Shown piece by piece: positions 1-8,043 of a DNA stretch of 64,000 nucleotides. Position 1 is the stretch's first letter. Every line of letters begins with the position of its first letter. The DNA comes from Bacteroidetes bacterium HGW-Bacteroidetes-16 (GTDB lineage: Bacteria; Bacteroidota; Bacteroidia; Bacteroidales; F082), in the NCBI GenBank assembly GCA_002840975.1, contig PHDN01000002.1, positions 62,001 through 126,000 of the forward strand. The letters are read 5' to 3'. The notes beneath the pieces are model-generated. The model saw only the letters and a program-made list of their open reading frames with translations. It had not been told where the DNA came from and made no database searches. A program made the translations under genes and the position numbers.

Positions 1-1383
1 TTCTTTAGTTTGAATCTTTTATTTACCAGCGAGTTATTTATCAGGATGGGATCCATTGTGTTTGGAACCATCAACCTTTGGCTGATGTTCCAGATTGGCA
101 AAACCCTTCGGGACGAACGCACCGGTTTTATAGCAGCCTTGTTATATACCTCATCGGTTTATGGGTTCATCATCACAGGTATTTTCATCCTGCCCGATAC
201 GCCACAGGGTATGTTCTGGCTTTGGTCGTTATATTTAATGATGAAAACCTTGCCGGGATGTCCTCGTATTTACGAACACCGAAATAACATGTTACAGCTG
301 GGTGTGGTCATGGGACTTGCCATCTTATCAAAATATTCTTCCGTATTTCTTTGGGGAGGGGCTGTTCTTTATTTGGTGCTTTTCAACCGAAAATGGTTTA
401 ACAGCAGGTACCTGTATTATGCCCTGATAGCATCAACCGTTTTGGCTTTGCCTATTCTGATATGGAACCTGCAAAATGATTTTATTAGTTTTACCTGGCA
501 AGGTGAGCGGGTTAATATGGCCGGGCAAACTATTCGGATTGATTACATGCTGACTGAGCTCGCGGGAGAATTTTCATACAACAACCCCATTAATTTTATA
601 CTAATTGTGCTGGCCGTGATCGCTTATCTCAGGGGAAAAATGACCATCAATAAAAGTCTTGCTCGGGTCATGCTTCTCCTGAGCTTACCTCTCATTGGGA
701 CTTTTTTAGCTTTTTCTTTCTTCCGAAGCACGCTTCCACATTGGACAGCTCCTGGTTATACCACCCTGATTCCCCTGACTGCAGCCTGGCTGACAGAAAA
801 AACCACGAACCGCCTGATTCCAAACTCAATAAAAGCAGCTTTGGGATTGCTTGCACTGACAATCATACTGGGTCTTGCTCAAATAAAAACCGGTTTGATT
901 CCATTGGATAAAACAATCCTTTTTGAAGAAATAGGCGAAAAAGATCCATCACTAGATCTATTTGGTTATACTGAAGCCGGAGAAGCGTTTGTGGAGATCG
1001 TACAACGCGATCGTAGAAACAACGAGATGAATGAAGAGGTCTTTTTGACGGGAACTAACTGGTTTCCTTTGGCCAACTACGACTACTATGCAGCCACGCC
1101 GGCAGGAATAAAAAGTCTCGGCATCAACACCCTCAACCGCCTTCACAAATATGCATGGATCAACCACATTGAAGGCGGTTTTAAGTTGGGATGGGATGCT
1201 TATTATTTAACCGACAGCCGTGATTTTAAGGCTCCCGACAGTACCCTTTGCAGCTATTTTGAAACCATGATCCCGGCAGACACCATCCAAATATCCCGAG
1301 GCGGCAAAATAGCAAAACGGGTATTTGTTTATAAGATGAAAAACCTCATCAAATTGCCTGATGATCCGTTACAACATGAATGA
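1..1383 (+). CDS. GT39-type (ArnT/PMT-like) membrane glycosyltransferase, 5' truncated
   Basis: The frame is open to the left edge of the window, so this is the C-terminal 460 residues or so of a longer protein. It shows repeated hydrophobic segments over residues 1-300, including a PDTPQG loop typical of the dolichyl-phosphate-mannosyltransferase/ArnT-like superfamily (GT-C fold), followed by a soluble C-terminal tail of about 150 residues. Such enzymes transfer a sugar from a polyprenyl-phosphate donor at the periplasmic face of the inner membrane. The first extracytoplasmic loop, which carries the catalytic acidic residues, lies outside the window. The substrate cannot be told. The next gene starts about 70 bases on, behind its own promoter. 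Confidence 0.8.
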   Translation, partial: FFSLNLLFTSELFIRMGSIVFGTINLWLMFQIGKTLRDERTGFIAALLYTSSVYGFIITGIFILPDTPQGMFWLWSLYLMMKTLPGCPRIYEHRNNMLQLGVVMGLAILSKYSSVFLWGGAVLYLVLFNRKWFNSRYLYYALIASTVLALPILIWNLQNDFISFTWQGERVNMAGQTIRIDYMLTELAGEFSYNNPINFILIVLAVIAYLRGKMTINKSLARVMLLLSLPLIGTFLAFSFFRSTLPHWTAPGYTTLIPLTAAWLTEKTTNRLIPNSIKAALGLLALTIILGLAQIKTGLIPLDKTILFEEIGEKDPSLDLFGYTEAGEAFVEIVQRDRRNNEMNEEVFLTGTNWFPLANYDYYAATPAGIKSLGINTLNRLHKYAWINHIEGGFKLGWDAYYLTDSRDFKAPDSTLCSYFETMIPADTIQISRGGKIAKRVFVYKMKNLIKLPDDPLQHE

Positions 1384-1406
1384 ATAAATTCCTGGCACAC
1401 TTTTAT

Positions 1407-1414
1407 TAAGTTTG
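1407..1414 (+). promoter_or_regulatory. -7 box (TAAGTTTG) of the GH13 gene
   Basis: Exact match to the Bacteroidota -7 consensus TAnnTTTG. It overlaps the TTG codon at 1412 that a longest-ORF rule would choose as start, so translation should begin at the ATG at 1451. Confidence 0.5.
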
Positions 1415-1450
1415 CCTCTTGTTTCGTGCATTCAACCGGTACCTAAAGCC

Positions 1451-3283
1451 ATGAAGGAACAAAAGTTAGAAAAAATAAATGTCTATCAGGTGTTTACCCG
1501 CCTTTACGGAAATAAAAACACCCATAACAAGCCCTGGGGAACCATTGAAGAAAATGGAGTGGGTAAGTTCAACGATTTTAACGACAAGTCTTTGTCGGAA
1601 ATAAAAAAAATGGGGATCACCCATCTTTGGTTCACGGGTGTTCTGCATCATACCGTCATCCGCGACTATACAGCTTATGGCATCACCAATGATGATCCTG
1701 ATGTGGTAAAGGGCCGCGCCGGTTCACCCTACGCGGTGAAAGATTATTACAATGTAGATCCCGACCTGGCAGTGGATCCGGCACAACGGCTGCAAGAATT
1801 TGAAGCCCTGATTAAACGCACCCACGACCACGGTCTCAAGGTGATCATTGACATCGTTCCCAACCACGTTGCACGAAATTATCAGTCAGTTTCCAATCCG
1901 GAAGGCACCGAAGACTTTGGCGCTTTGGATAACACTTCCGTGGAATATACCCGTAACAACAATTTTTATTATGTCCCTGGTCAGGATTTTCAAGTGCCTG
2001 ATTTTTTAAATGGTTATGAACCACTTGGCGGAGAACCCCACCCGCTTTCAGACCACTTATTTTACGAAAGTCCGGCCAAATGGACCGGAAACGGATCGCG
2101 CGAAGCCAAACCCGGCTTTTACGACTGGTACGAAACAGTGAAAATCAATTATGGAATCCGTCCCGATGGATCTAAAGATTTTGAAAACCTTCCGGCAGAA
2201 TATGCTCAAAAGGATTACAAGGAACATGCTGTCTTTTGGGCAGATAAACAGGTGCCCGATTCGTGGAAGAAATTCCGTGATATCGCTCTCTATTGGATCG
2301 ACAAAGGCGTGGATGGATTCCGCTATGATATGGCCGAAATGGTACCCGTTGAATTCTGGAGCTATATGAACTCGTCGATCAAAATGAAAAACCCAAGGGC
2401 CTTTTTGCTGGCCGAGGTGTACAATCCATCGCTTTACCGGGATTATATTTTCATGGGAAAGATGGATTACCTTTACGACAAAGTGGAGCTTTACGATACA
2501 CTGAAACACATCATGCAGGGATACGGAAGCACCGACAATCTGGTTCCTATCCAGGAAGGCCTGGCTGATATCGAGCACAACATGCTGCATTTTTTGGAGA
2601 ACCATGATGAACAACGTATTGCCAGCGGCGGTTTCGCCGGAAATGCCCAAAATGGAAAGCCCGCCATGGTGGTTTCAGCCTGTTTAAGTACTGCTCCAAC
2701 CATGTTGTATTTTGGGCAGGAAGTGGGCGAACCCGGTGATGGAAATCCGGGGTTTGGCTCCGAAACCCGTACCACTATTTTCGACTATTGGGGTGTGCCC
2801 AACCACCAACGTTGGATGAACAACGGCGCTTTCGATGGCGGACAGTTATCGATGAAAGAAAAAAACTTACGCGATTTTTATGTGAAGTTGTTGAATACGG
2901 TCAAAGAACACCCTGCCTTCACCGGGAAATATAAAGAAATACACAGTCACAACCGATCGCATACGCCTTACTACAACGACCGTGTTTTTTCTTTCGTCCG
3001 ATGGGATGAAGACGAACAACTCATCATCGTGTCCAACTTCGATGCCGACAGTAGCTTTGGTTTTCAACTATCGTTGGATTCGGAACTCATTAACCAATGG
3101 CAGCTTAAAAAGGGAGTTTTTCATTTCACTGACCTGTTGAGTGATCAGTCTGGTTACGAGCTTATTGCAGATGACTATGGTGCCAGTTTGAGGGTGGATT
3201 TAAAGCCGCTTGAATCCCTGATTTTGAAGCTGGAGAAAAGCGGGAAAAAGAATATGCCTGCCGGCAAGGCAAGGTTGACGTGA
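1451..3283 (+). CDS. GH13 alpha-amylase-family glycoside hydrolase
   Basis: About 610 residues. All four GH13 signature regions are visible: DIVPNHV (about residue 135), GFRYDMAEM with the nucleophile Asp (about 290), the general acid Glu in LLAEVYN (about 320) and ENHDEQR (about 385). The (beta/alpha)8 barrel is followed by a C-terminal beta domain. There is no signal peptide from the ATG at 1451, so the enzyme is probably cytoplasmic and acts on alpha-glucans or maltodextrins. Subfamily and exact linkage cannot be read off. The ATG start is preferred because the upstream in-frame TTG at 1412 lies inside the predicted promoter. Confidence 0.88.
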   Translation: MKEQKLEKINVYQVFTRLYGNKNTHNKPWGTIEENGVGKFNDFNDKSLSEIKKMGITHLWFTGVLHHTVIRDYTAYGITNDDPDVVKGRAGSPYAVKDYYNVDPDLAVDPAQRLQEFEALIKRTHDHGLKVIIDIVPNHVARNYQSVSNPEGTEDFGALDNTSVEYTRNNNFYYVPGQDFQVPDFLNGYEPLGGEPHPLSDHLFYESPAKWTGNGSREAKPGFYDWYETVKINYGIRPDGSKDFENLPAEYAQKDYKEHAVFWADKQVPDSWKKFRDIALYWIDKGVDGFRYDMAEMVPVEFWSYMNSSIKMKNPRAFLLAEVYNPSLYRDYIFMGKMDYLYDKVELYDTLKHIMQGYGSTDNLVPIQEGLADIEHNMLHFLENHDEQRIASGGFAGNAQNGKPAMVVSACLSTAPTMLYFGQEVGEPGDGNPGFGSETRTTIFDYWGVPNHQRWMNNGAFDGGQLSMKEKNLRDFYVKLLNTVKEHPAFTGKYKEIHSHNRSHTPYYNDRVFSFVRWDEDEQLIIVSNFDADSSFGFQLSLDSELINQWQLKKGVFHFTDLLSDQSGYELIADDYGASLRVDLKPLESLILKLEKSGKKNMPAGKARLT

Positions 3284-3318
3284 TATAAATAGATTATTAC
3301 TGATAAATTATCATTACC

Positions 3319-3765
3319 ATGCAAGAAACTGAATACATGATGAATGAAGCCTATGAAGAGGCAAAAAAAGGACTTATTGAAGGAGGCATCCCCATAGGTT
3401 CTGTATTGGTCCACAATGGACAAGTGATTGGGCGCGGGCACAACCGCCGGGTACAAAACAACAGTGCCATTCTCCATGCCGAAATGGATGCACTTGAAAA
3501 CGCAGGAAGACAACCAGCTACAGTGTATCAGAAGAGCACGTTGTATACAACGCTATCTCCTTGCCCTATGTGTTCGGGAGCCATTATGCTTTATGGTATT
3601 CCACGTGTGGTGATTGGCGAAAACAGCACTTTTAAAGGAGACGAAGCGCTACTTATAAGCCGAGGTGTTGAGATTCAAGTATTAAATCATCCCGGATGCA
3701 AAGAGTTAATGCAACAATTCATTCAGGAAGAGCCCAAACTTTGGAACGAAGACATCGGAGAATAA
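3319..3765 (+). CDS. Yeast FCY1-type cytosine deaminase (nucleoside/base deaminase family)
   Basis: 148 residues, the full length of a single-domain deaminase. The zinc site is intact: HAE (about residue 54, with the proton-shuttle Glu) and PCPMC (about 75-79). The sequence follows the fungal cytosine deaminase pattern along its whole length: EGGIPIGSVLV, GRGHNRR, LYTTLSPC, GAIMLYGIPRVVIGEN and a C-terminus ending in W-x-EDIGE, as in Saccharomyces Fcy1. That makes free cytosine to uracil a better guess than tRNA adenosine editing (TadA), although substrate is inferred. It lies 35 bases after the GH13 gene and 52 before a DUF4395 gene, possibly in one transcript. Confidence 0.82.
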   Translation: MQETEYMMNEAYEEAKKGLIEGGIPIGSVLVHNGQVIGRGHNRRVQNNSAILHAEMDALENAGRQPATVYQKSTLYTTLSPCPMCSGAIMLYGIPRVVIGENSTFKGDEALLISRGVEIQVLNHPGCKELMQQFIQEEPKLWNEDIGE

Positions 3766-3817
3766 TCCCCACATACAATAACAAAATCTTTATAAAACAA
3801 ATCAACATAAATTAGTC

Positions 3818-4492
3818 ATGAATAAAATAATGCAATTTGGTGAACAAGTAGAAGGATATCAAATTCCTGTTTTAAACGAACGTGAGATAAGGGCTGCTGC
3901 CGGAATTCTCTTTTTAATGATGTTTATAGCCATACTGAATGTCATTTACACTGGAAATTTTCTATTACTCAAATATGCGGTTATCCTGTTTCTTACCGAT
4001 ATTTTAATTCGTGTATTCATCAATCCGCGATTCTCACCTACGCTTATTATCGGTCGGCTGATTGTCCGCAATCAGGTGCCGGAATATGTTGGAGCTCAAC
4101 AAAAAAAGTTTGCCTGGATTATTGGTGTAATTCTTGCCCTGACCATGTTTGTCCTTCTGGTGGTGGTCAATTCACAGAGTCCAATTACCGGTTTGATTTG
4201 TTTTATTTGTCTCATATTTTTGTTTTTTGAATCTGCATTTGGACTCTGTCTTGGATGCAAATTATATTCCCTCTTCTATAAAGAAAAGGCACAATATTGT
4301 CCGGGAGAGGTCTGTGAACTCAAAGACAGACAGGACATTCAAAAAACATCATGGATCCAGCTACTCATCGTACTGGCCTTCGGCTTATACCTGTTACTGA
4401 CCGTCTTTTTGTTTCACGATTTGTTAAACAACAGACCTTTTGCTCTGTTTGGGGAAGACAACCATCCCCAAACTACGGAACATGGACTATAA
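3818..4492 (+). CDS. DUF4395 family membrane protein
   Basis: 224 residues with about five hydrophobic segments: two between residues 27 and 70, two between 97 and 145, and one near 180-200. The order is typical of DUF4395: D-x-x-x-R-x-F-x-x-PRFSP, then EYVGAQQKKFAW, then a CLGC motif (about residue 145) after a membrane helix. A further Cys pair follows (YCPGEVCE). Conserved Cys suggests thiol or metal chemistry at the membrane, but no function is established that I can cite. It lies 28 bases before an NTF2-like lipoprotein gene. Confidence 0.8.
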   Translation: MNKIMQFGEQVEGYQIPVLNEREIRAAAGILFLMMFIAILNVIYTGNFLLLKYAVILFLTDILIRVFINPRFSPTLIIGRLIVRNQVPEYVGAQQKKFAWIIGVILALTMFVLLVVVNSQSPITGLICFICLIFLFFESAFGLCLGCKLYSLFYKEKAQYCPGEVCELKDRQDIQKTSWIQLLIVLAFGLYLLLTVFLFHDLLNNRPFALFGEDNHPQTTEHGL

Positions 4493-4520
4493 CAAATTTT
4501 GAGATATTAGATTAGAAAAC

Positions 4521-5078
4521 ATGAAAAAACACCTACGCTTATTTGGTTCAGCCATACTGTTACTATTGTCAGGCGCCTGCACTCAACAATCGGGAACGTC
4601 TGCTGAGCATACTCCCATTCCGAATACAAATGAAAGAAGCCAAATAATTTACTTATTGGATTCGTTCAATAATGCAGCTGCAAGTGCCGATTTTGAGCAG
4701 TATTTTAACTGTTTTGCCGAAGAAGCTGTTTTTATTGGCACAGACGCCACAGAATATTGGACCAAAGAACAATTTATGATTTGGGCAAAACCGTATTTTG
4801 ACCAGGGAAAGGCCTGGAGTTTTCAACCGATGGAACGTCATATTTATTTTGACCAGACCGGAAATACAGCATGGTTCGATGAATTACTCAATACCCAAAT
4901 GAGCCTCTGCAGAGGATCGGGGGTATTGATTAAACAAAACAACGTATGGAAAATTCAGCAATATGTGCTCTCAATGACCATCCCAAATAACAAAACAAAA
5001 GAGGTCGTTAGCTTAAAGGGGGCCTTTGAAGAAGCACTGATAAATGAACTTGTCTTAAAGCATGGCGATAATAAATAA
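4521..5078 (+). CDS. NTF2/SnoaL-like lipoprotein
   Basis: 185 residues. The N-terminus has a signal peptide with lipobox LSGAC, so Cys20 should be lipidated and the protein periplasmic or outer-membrane attached. The rest (about residues 40-150) has the SnoaL-like/NTF2 pattern: an initial helix, AEEAVFIGTDATEYW, and strands ending in VWKIQQYVLSMTIP. The fold often forms small-molecule-binding dimers or orphan enzymes; no substrate is evident. Last gene before the convergent tRNA. Confidence 0.75.
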   Translation: MKKHLRLFGSAILLLLSGACTQQSGTSAEHTPIPNTNERSQIIYLLDSFNNAAASADFEQYFNCFAEEAVFIGTDATEYWTKEQFMIWAKPYFDQGKAWSFQPMERHIYFDQTGNTAWFDELLNTQMSLCRGSGVLIKQNNVWKIQQYVLSMTIPNNKTKEVVSLKGAFEEALINELVLKHGDNK

Positions 5079-5152
5079 CCTTACCATTCTTGCCTGACCA
5101 TTACAATAGGGTGCCCTTTAAAAAATTAAATAGCTTGTAAAAATGTGTCAAA

Positions 5153-5188
5153 TAAAAAGGGCTCCGAAAGTCAGACTCCGAAACCCTT
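5153..5188 (-). terminator. Rho-independent terminator of tRNA-Thr
   Basis: On the minus strand AAGGG pairs with CCCTT, the stem extends through eight further pairs including G-U, and it is followed by a short T run. It sits about 10 bases after the tRNA 3' end. Confidence 0.65.
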
Positions 5189-5198
5189 AATTTTTCTG

Positions 5199-5271
5199 AG
5201 CCTTCCATGGGACTCGAACCCACGACCTGCTCATTACGAGTGAGCTGCTCTACCAACTGAGCTAAGAAGGC
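5199..5271 (-). tRNA. tRNA-Thr (anticodon CGU)
   Basis: The 73-nucleotide minus-strand sequence folds as a full cloverleaf: 7-bp acceptor arm (GCCTTCT with GGAAGGC), D-arm GCTC/GAGC, anticodon stem GCTCA/TGAGC with loop CTCGTAA, and T-arm with TTCGAGT. Positions 34-36 are CGT, which reads ACG threonine codons. CCA is not encoded; the base after the acceptor stem is T. Confidence 0.96.
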
Positions 5272-5431
5272 TTGGTTTTGTGGCGGCAAAGATAACCCTA
5301 TTTTCTTTTTGTTTCTTCCCATCAGGGTTTAACTTTTCTTGTGAAAATACAAAAAGTAACTTTCAATATTATTTGTATCTTGCACGCCGGAATTAGAATG
5401 AATCATTTATTAATCACAAAAATTTAATCAC

Positions 5432-6391
5432 ATGTTAAAAAAATCATTGATAATGATGGGGCTGGTTGTGTTCACACTGGGACTATTGGCCCAGACGGTT
5501 GAAGAAGCCGGAGCCAAATACAATGAAGGAAATGAATTGGTAAAACAAGAAAATTATGAGGCTGCCGTCCCTATATACGAGCAAGCAATGAAGATGGCCA
5601 CAGATGCCGGTGCCGATGCTGCCGACCTGAGAGGGAACATAGAAAAGCAACTTGGTAATGCCTATTATCGTGCTGGTGTTAGTTTATATAAAGACAAAAA
5701 AATAGACGCCTCTATTGCCATCCTTGAAAAAGGGTATGCTTTCGGACAACAAATTGGTGATGAGGATATTAAGAATAAAACTGCCGACCTCGCCTCGCAA
5801 CTGCGCTCAAAAGTAGGCGATTCGATGCGTAAAAAAAATAATCTCGATGAAGCTTATGTTGAGTATGAAAAGGCGCTTACGATTGATCCGACCAATGTAA
5901 AAGCCATGTATGGCCAAGGCCTTGTTTATAAGGAAAAAAACGACCTGGAGAAGATGAAGGAGAAAATGAACCAGGTTATTGAGTTGAGTGATGGATCGGA
6001 TAAATTGCAAAAAATGGCAGATGCCGCACGCCAAACTACTGCCAATGCTCTTGAAGTAGCCGGCGCAAAAGAGCTTCAAAGCGGTGATGCCCACAAGGCT
6101 ATAGTGCTTATTAACGAATCGTTTACTTACCAACCAGGCGAAGCCAACGCCTATTATTACTTGTTGATTGCCTATAACAAAATCAGTGAATGGGAAAATG
6201 CCATTGCTGCCGGCACAAAAGCCCTGGAACTTAAAAAGGAAGATGCTTCTGAAATATACTTTGGCTTAGGGCAAGCCAGCGAAGGAAAAGGGGATGCTGC
6301 TGCAGCCTGTGAAGCTTACAAAAATGTAACTTCCGGTCCCAACGTGGAATCTGCCAAATATCAGATGACACAAAAACTGAAATGCAGTTAG
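5432..6391 (+). CDS. Secreted tetratricopeptide-repeat protein
   Basis: 319 residues. A signal peptide (MLKKSLIMMGLVVFTLGLLAQ, cleaved near AQ) is followed by TPR-like helical pairs: YNEGNELVKQENYEAAVPIYEQA (from about residue 29), AYVEYEKALTIDPTNVKAMYGQGLVYKEK (about 145-175), and two C-terminal units around EANAYYYLLIAYNKISEWENAI and EIYFGLGQASEGKGD. It is probably a periplasmic or outer-membrane scaffold; no partner can be named. It is monocistronic, with a strong terminator behind it. Confidence 0.85.
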   Translation: MLKKSLIMMGLVVFTLGLLAQTVEEAGAKYNEGNELVKQENYEAAVPIYEQAMKMATDAGADAADLRGNIEKQLGNAYYRAGVSLYKDKKIDASIAILEKGYAFGQQIGDEDIKNKTADLASQLRSKVGDSMRKKNNLDEAYVEYEKALTIDPTNVKAMYGQGLVYKEKNDLEKMKEKMNQVIELSDGSDKLQKMADAARQTTANALEVAGAKELQSGDAHKAIVLINESFTYQPGEANAYYYLLIAYNKISEWENAIAAGTKALELKKEDASEIYFGLGQASEGKGDAAAACEAYKNVTSGPNVESAKYQMTQKLKCS

Positions 6392-6408
6392 GTTTTGAGT
6401 CAGACTTT

Positions 6409-6445
6409 AAAAGCCCGGATAGAAAAACTACCCGGGCTTTTTTTT
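6409..6445 (+). terminator. Rho-independent terminator of the TPR gene
   Basis: AAAAGCCCGGATAG and CTACCCGGGCTTTT form a stem with one mismatch and an A-rich loop, followed by eight or more T. Confidence 0.88.
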
Positions 6446-6841
6446 GTAAAACAACCCTGGAATAAATTTCAGGTTACAATATCTGCCATGCCTACGGCAT
6501 TTGGATGCTGTTTCTAGTTTATCTTTCACGCTTCCCCTTTCACCTCAAAGTAGGAGGAGAAACAACATATAATAAAAACAACTCAGGTATAAAGCACCGC
6601 TAATAATTATAGAAAAAAGAATTTATAACCAACAAGGTGCAAAGCACCGTCATATTATTTTCTCTGGAAAAATGGAGAATCGACGAAAGTAACCATGGGC
6701 TAAAGCCGCATGGCAATAGATGGGGCTGAGGATAGAGCTTTTTTAACCTATGATTTCCTGTCTCACAACTTACTGCTTCGTGCTTCAGGATCTTCTAATC
6801 GACCTATCCCTTTATCCGGTTACAAACCGAATATCAATACT
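6446..6841. repeat. Gene-free gap with several short palindromic repeats
   Basis: About 400 bases without a credible gene. It contains compact palindromes with three-base centres (TGCC-TAC-GGCA near 6490, GGTGC-AAA-GCACC near 6635, GGC-TAAA-GCC near 6698). There are also two imperfect copies of a unit built on a GGTnnAAAGCACCG core (about 6585 and 6634), about 50 bases apart. This looks like decayed dispersed intergenic repeat. Origin and function are unknown. Confidence 0.45.
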
Positions 6842-7942
6842 TTAGTCCAATGCCGTGCTTACTCTGTCCGGAGGATCTATTCCTTTTTGTTTCCTGTTGG
6901 CCAATGCTTCACGTGCATTTTTTTCGGAACCCAGTAGAATGGCAATCCATTGGGTACTCTTGCGGCTTCCCAAACTAATTTTAATGGCCATGGTGATGGG
7001 AACGGAAAGTAACATGCCAATATCGCCAAATATCCATCCCCAAAACACCAGCGAAAGGAATACCACAAGGGTACTTAAATCCATGCCTTTAGCCAAAAAC
7101 TTAGGCTCAACAATCTGCCCAACGATAAAATTGATGGCTCCATAACCTATCCCGGCATAGAGCACTCCTGAAATTCCACCTTGTATCAGTACAAAAAGCA
7201 AGATGGGAATGGCCGAAATGGTAGATCCAATATTTGGTATAAACCTGAAAATAAACACCAGCAAACCCCATATAACGGCATAGGGAATATCCAGGATAAT
7301 CAATAACAAAGCTACCAAAATACCGGCAACGCTTCCTGTTATTGTCTTCATTCCAAGATAATTACGCACGTTTTTGGTTATCAGACCCAGGTTGGTCATC
7401 GACCGATCGGGTTTTTTAAGAATGGCTGCAAGCTTTATTGGAAAACTGGTTGATTCACCTATAACAAATGCAACCACCAGAATCAGCAGCACAATCTGAC
7501 CCATTACGCCTCCCAGGGAGGCAAGGAAATTGGTTGCATAACCAAATACATTTCCTCCTCCGAATTTAGAGAGAACATCATCCGGATGCAAGCTCATCCC
7601 AAAACCATTGACCCATTCTATAAGCTGAGTGATCACCGCACTCAACTTTTCCTTGTAGACGGGTAAGTTAAGAGTAAACTTCTTAAGTGACTGGTTGATA
7701 ACGACGCTGAATCCAAAAATAATCGAACCCAGGCTCACCATCACAATCAGGATGGATAAGGAGCGGTTCACTTTTTTTTTGATCATCCAGTCGATAGGCT
7801 GATAAATAATGATGCTGACAAAAACAGCCATGAGTACCGGGTTGATGATGGGAGCGGCATAACGTAACCCGGCAATAACAACAAAACCGGCCGCGAATAA
7901 AACGATGGGGTGATTTCCTGAAAATGACAATTTTGCTTTCAT
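6842..7942 (-). CDS. AI-2E family (PerM/YdiK-type) transporter
   Basis: 366 residues, usual family length. Two to three N-terminal membrane helices are followed by a central amphipathic domain (about 85-150) and a C-terminal helix cluster. The family hallmarks RFIPNIGSTISAIPILL (about residue 235), GQIVEPKFLAKGMDLSTL (about 280) and FWGWIFGDIGMLLSVP (about 310) are present. Family members have been linked to autoinducer-2 export or Na+/H+ exchange; nothing here distinguishes the substrate. It lies 101 bases downstream of the PorZ-like gene on the same strand, with no terminator visible between. Confidence 0.88.
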   Translation of the reverse strand: MKAKLSFSGNHPIVLFAAGFVVIAGLRYAAPIINPVLMAVFVSIIIYQPIDWMIKKKVNRSLSILIVMVSLGSIIFGFSVVINQSLKKFTLNLPVYKEKLSAVITQLIEWVNGFGMSLHPDDVLSKFGGGNVFGYATNFLASLGGVMGQIVLLILVVAFVIGESTSFPIKLAAILKKPDRSMTNLGLITKNVRNYLGMKTITGSVAGILVALLLIILDIPYAVIWGLLVFIFRFIPNIGSTISAIPILLFVLIQGGISGVLYAGIGYGAINFIVGQIVEPKFLAKGMDLSTLVVFLSLVFWGWIFGDIGMLLSVPITMAIKISLGSRKSTQWIAILLGSEKNAREALANRKQKGIDPPDRVSTALD

Positions 7943-8043
7943 GGTCGCCTTGATTGATAAGGGCCATAAAGATATTAAAATGGTCGAAAAGGAGAAAGAT
8001 TTAAAAAAAGAATCATGAACCTGTCAAGGCAAAATTATCACGG

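Noticed and set aside
2057-2650. 197-codon minus-strand ORF
   Set aside because: Lies wholly inside the GH13 gene, opposite conserved catalytic motifs; no start signal or family resemblance.
5101-5322. 73-codon minus-strand ORF over the tRNA
   Set aside because: Its peptide (AQLVEQLTRNEQVVGSSP) is the familiar artefact of translating a tRNA gene; the tRNA cloverleaf and terminator explain the sequence.
6580-6660. Possible CRISPR array from repeated GGTnnAAAGCACCG
   Set aside because: Only two imperfect copies, no regular spacers and no cas genes in the window.
6710-6937. 75-codon plus-strand ORF at the repeat region
   Set aside because: Runs from the repeat-rich gap into the 3' end of the AI-2E transporter gene; composition is not protein-like.
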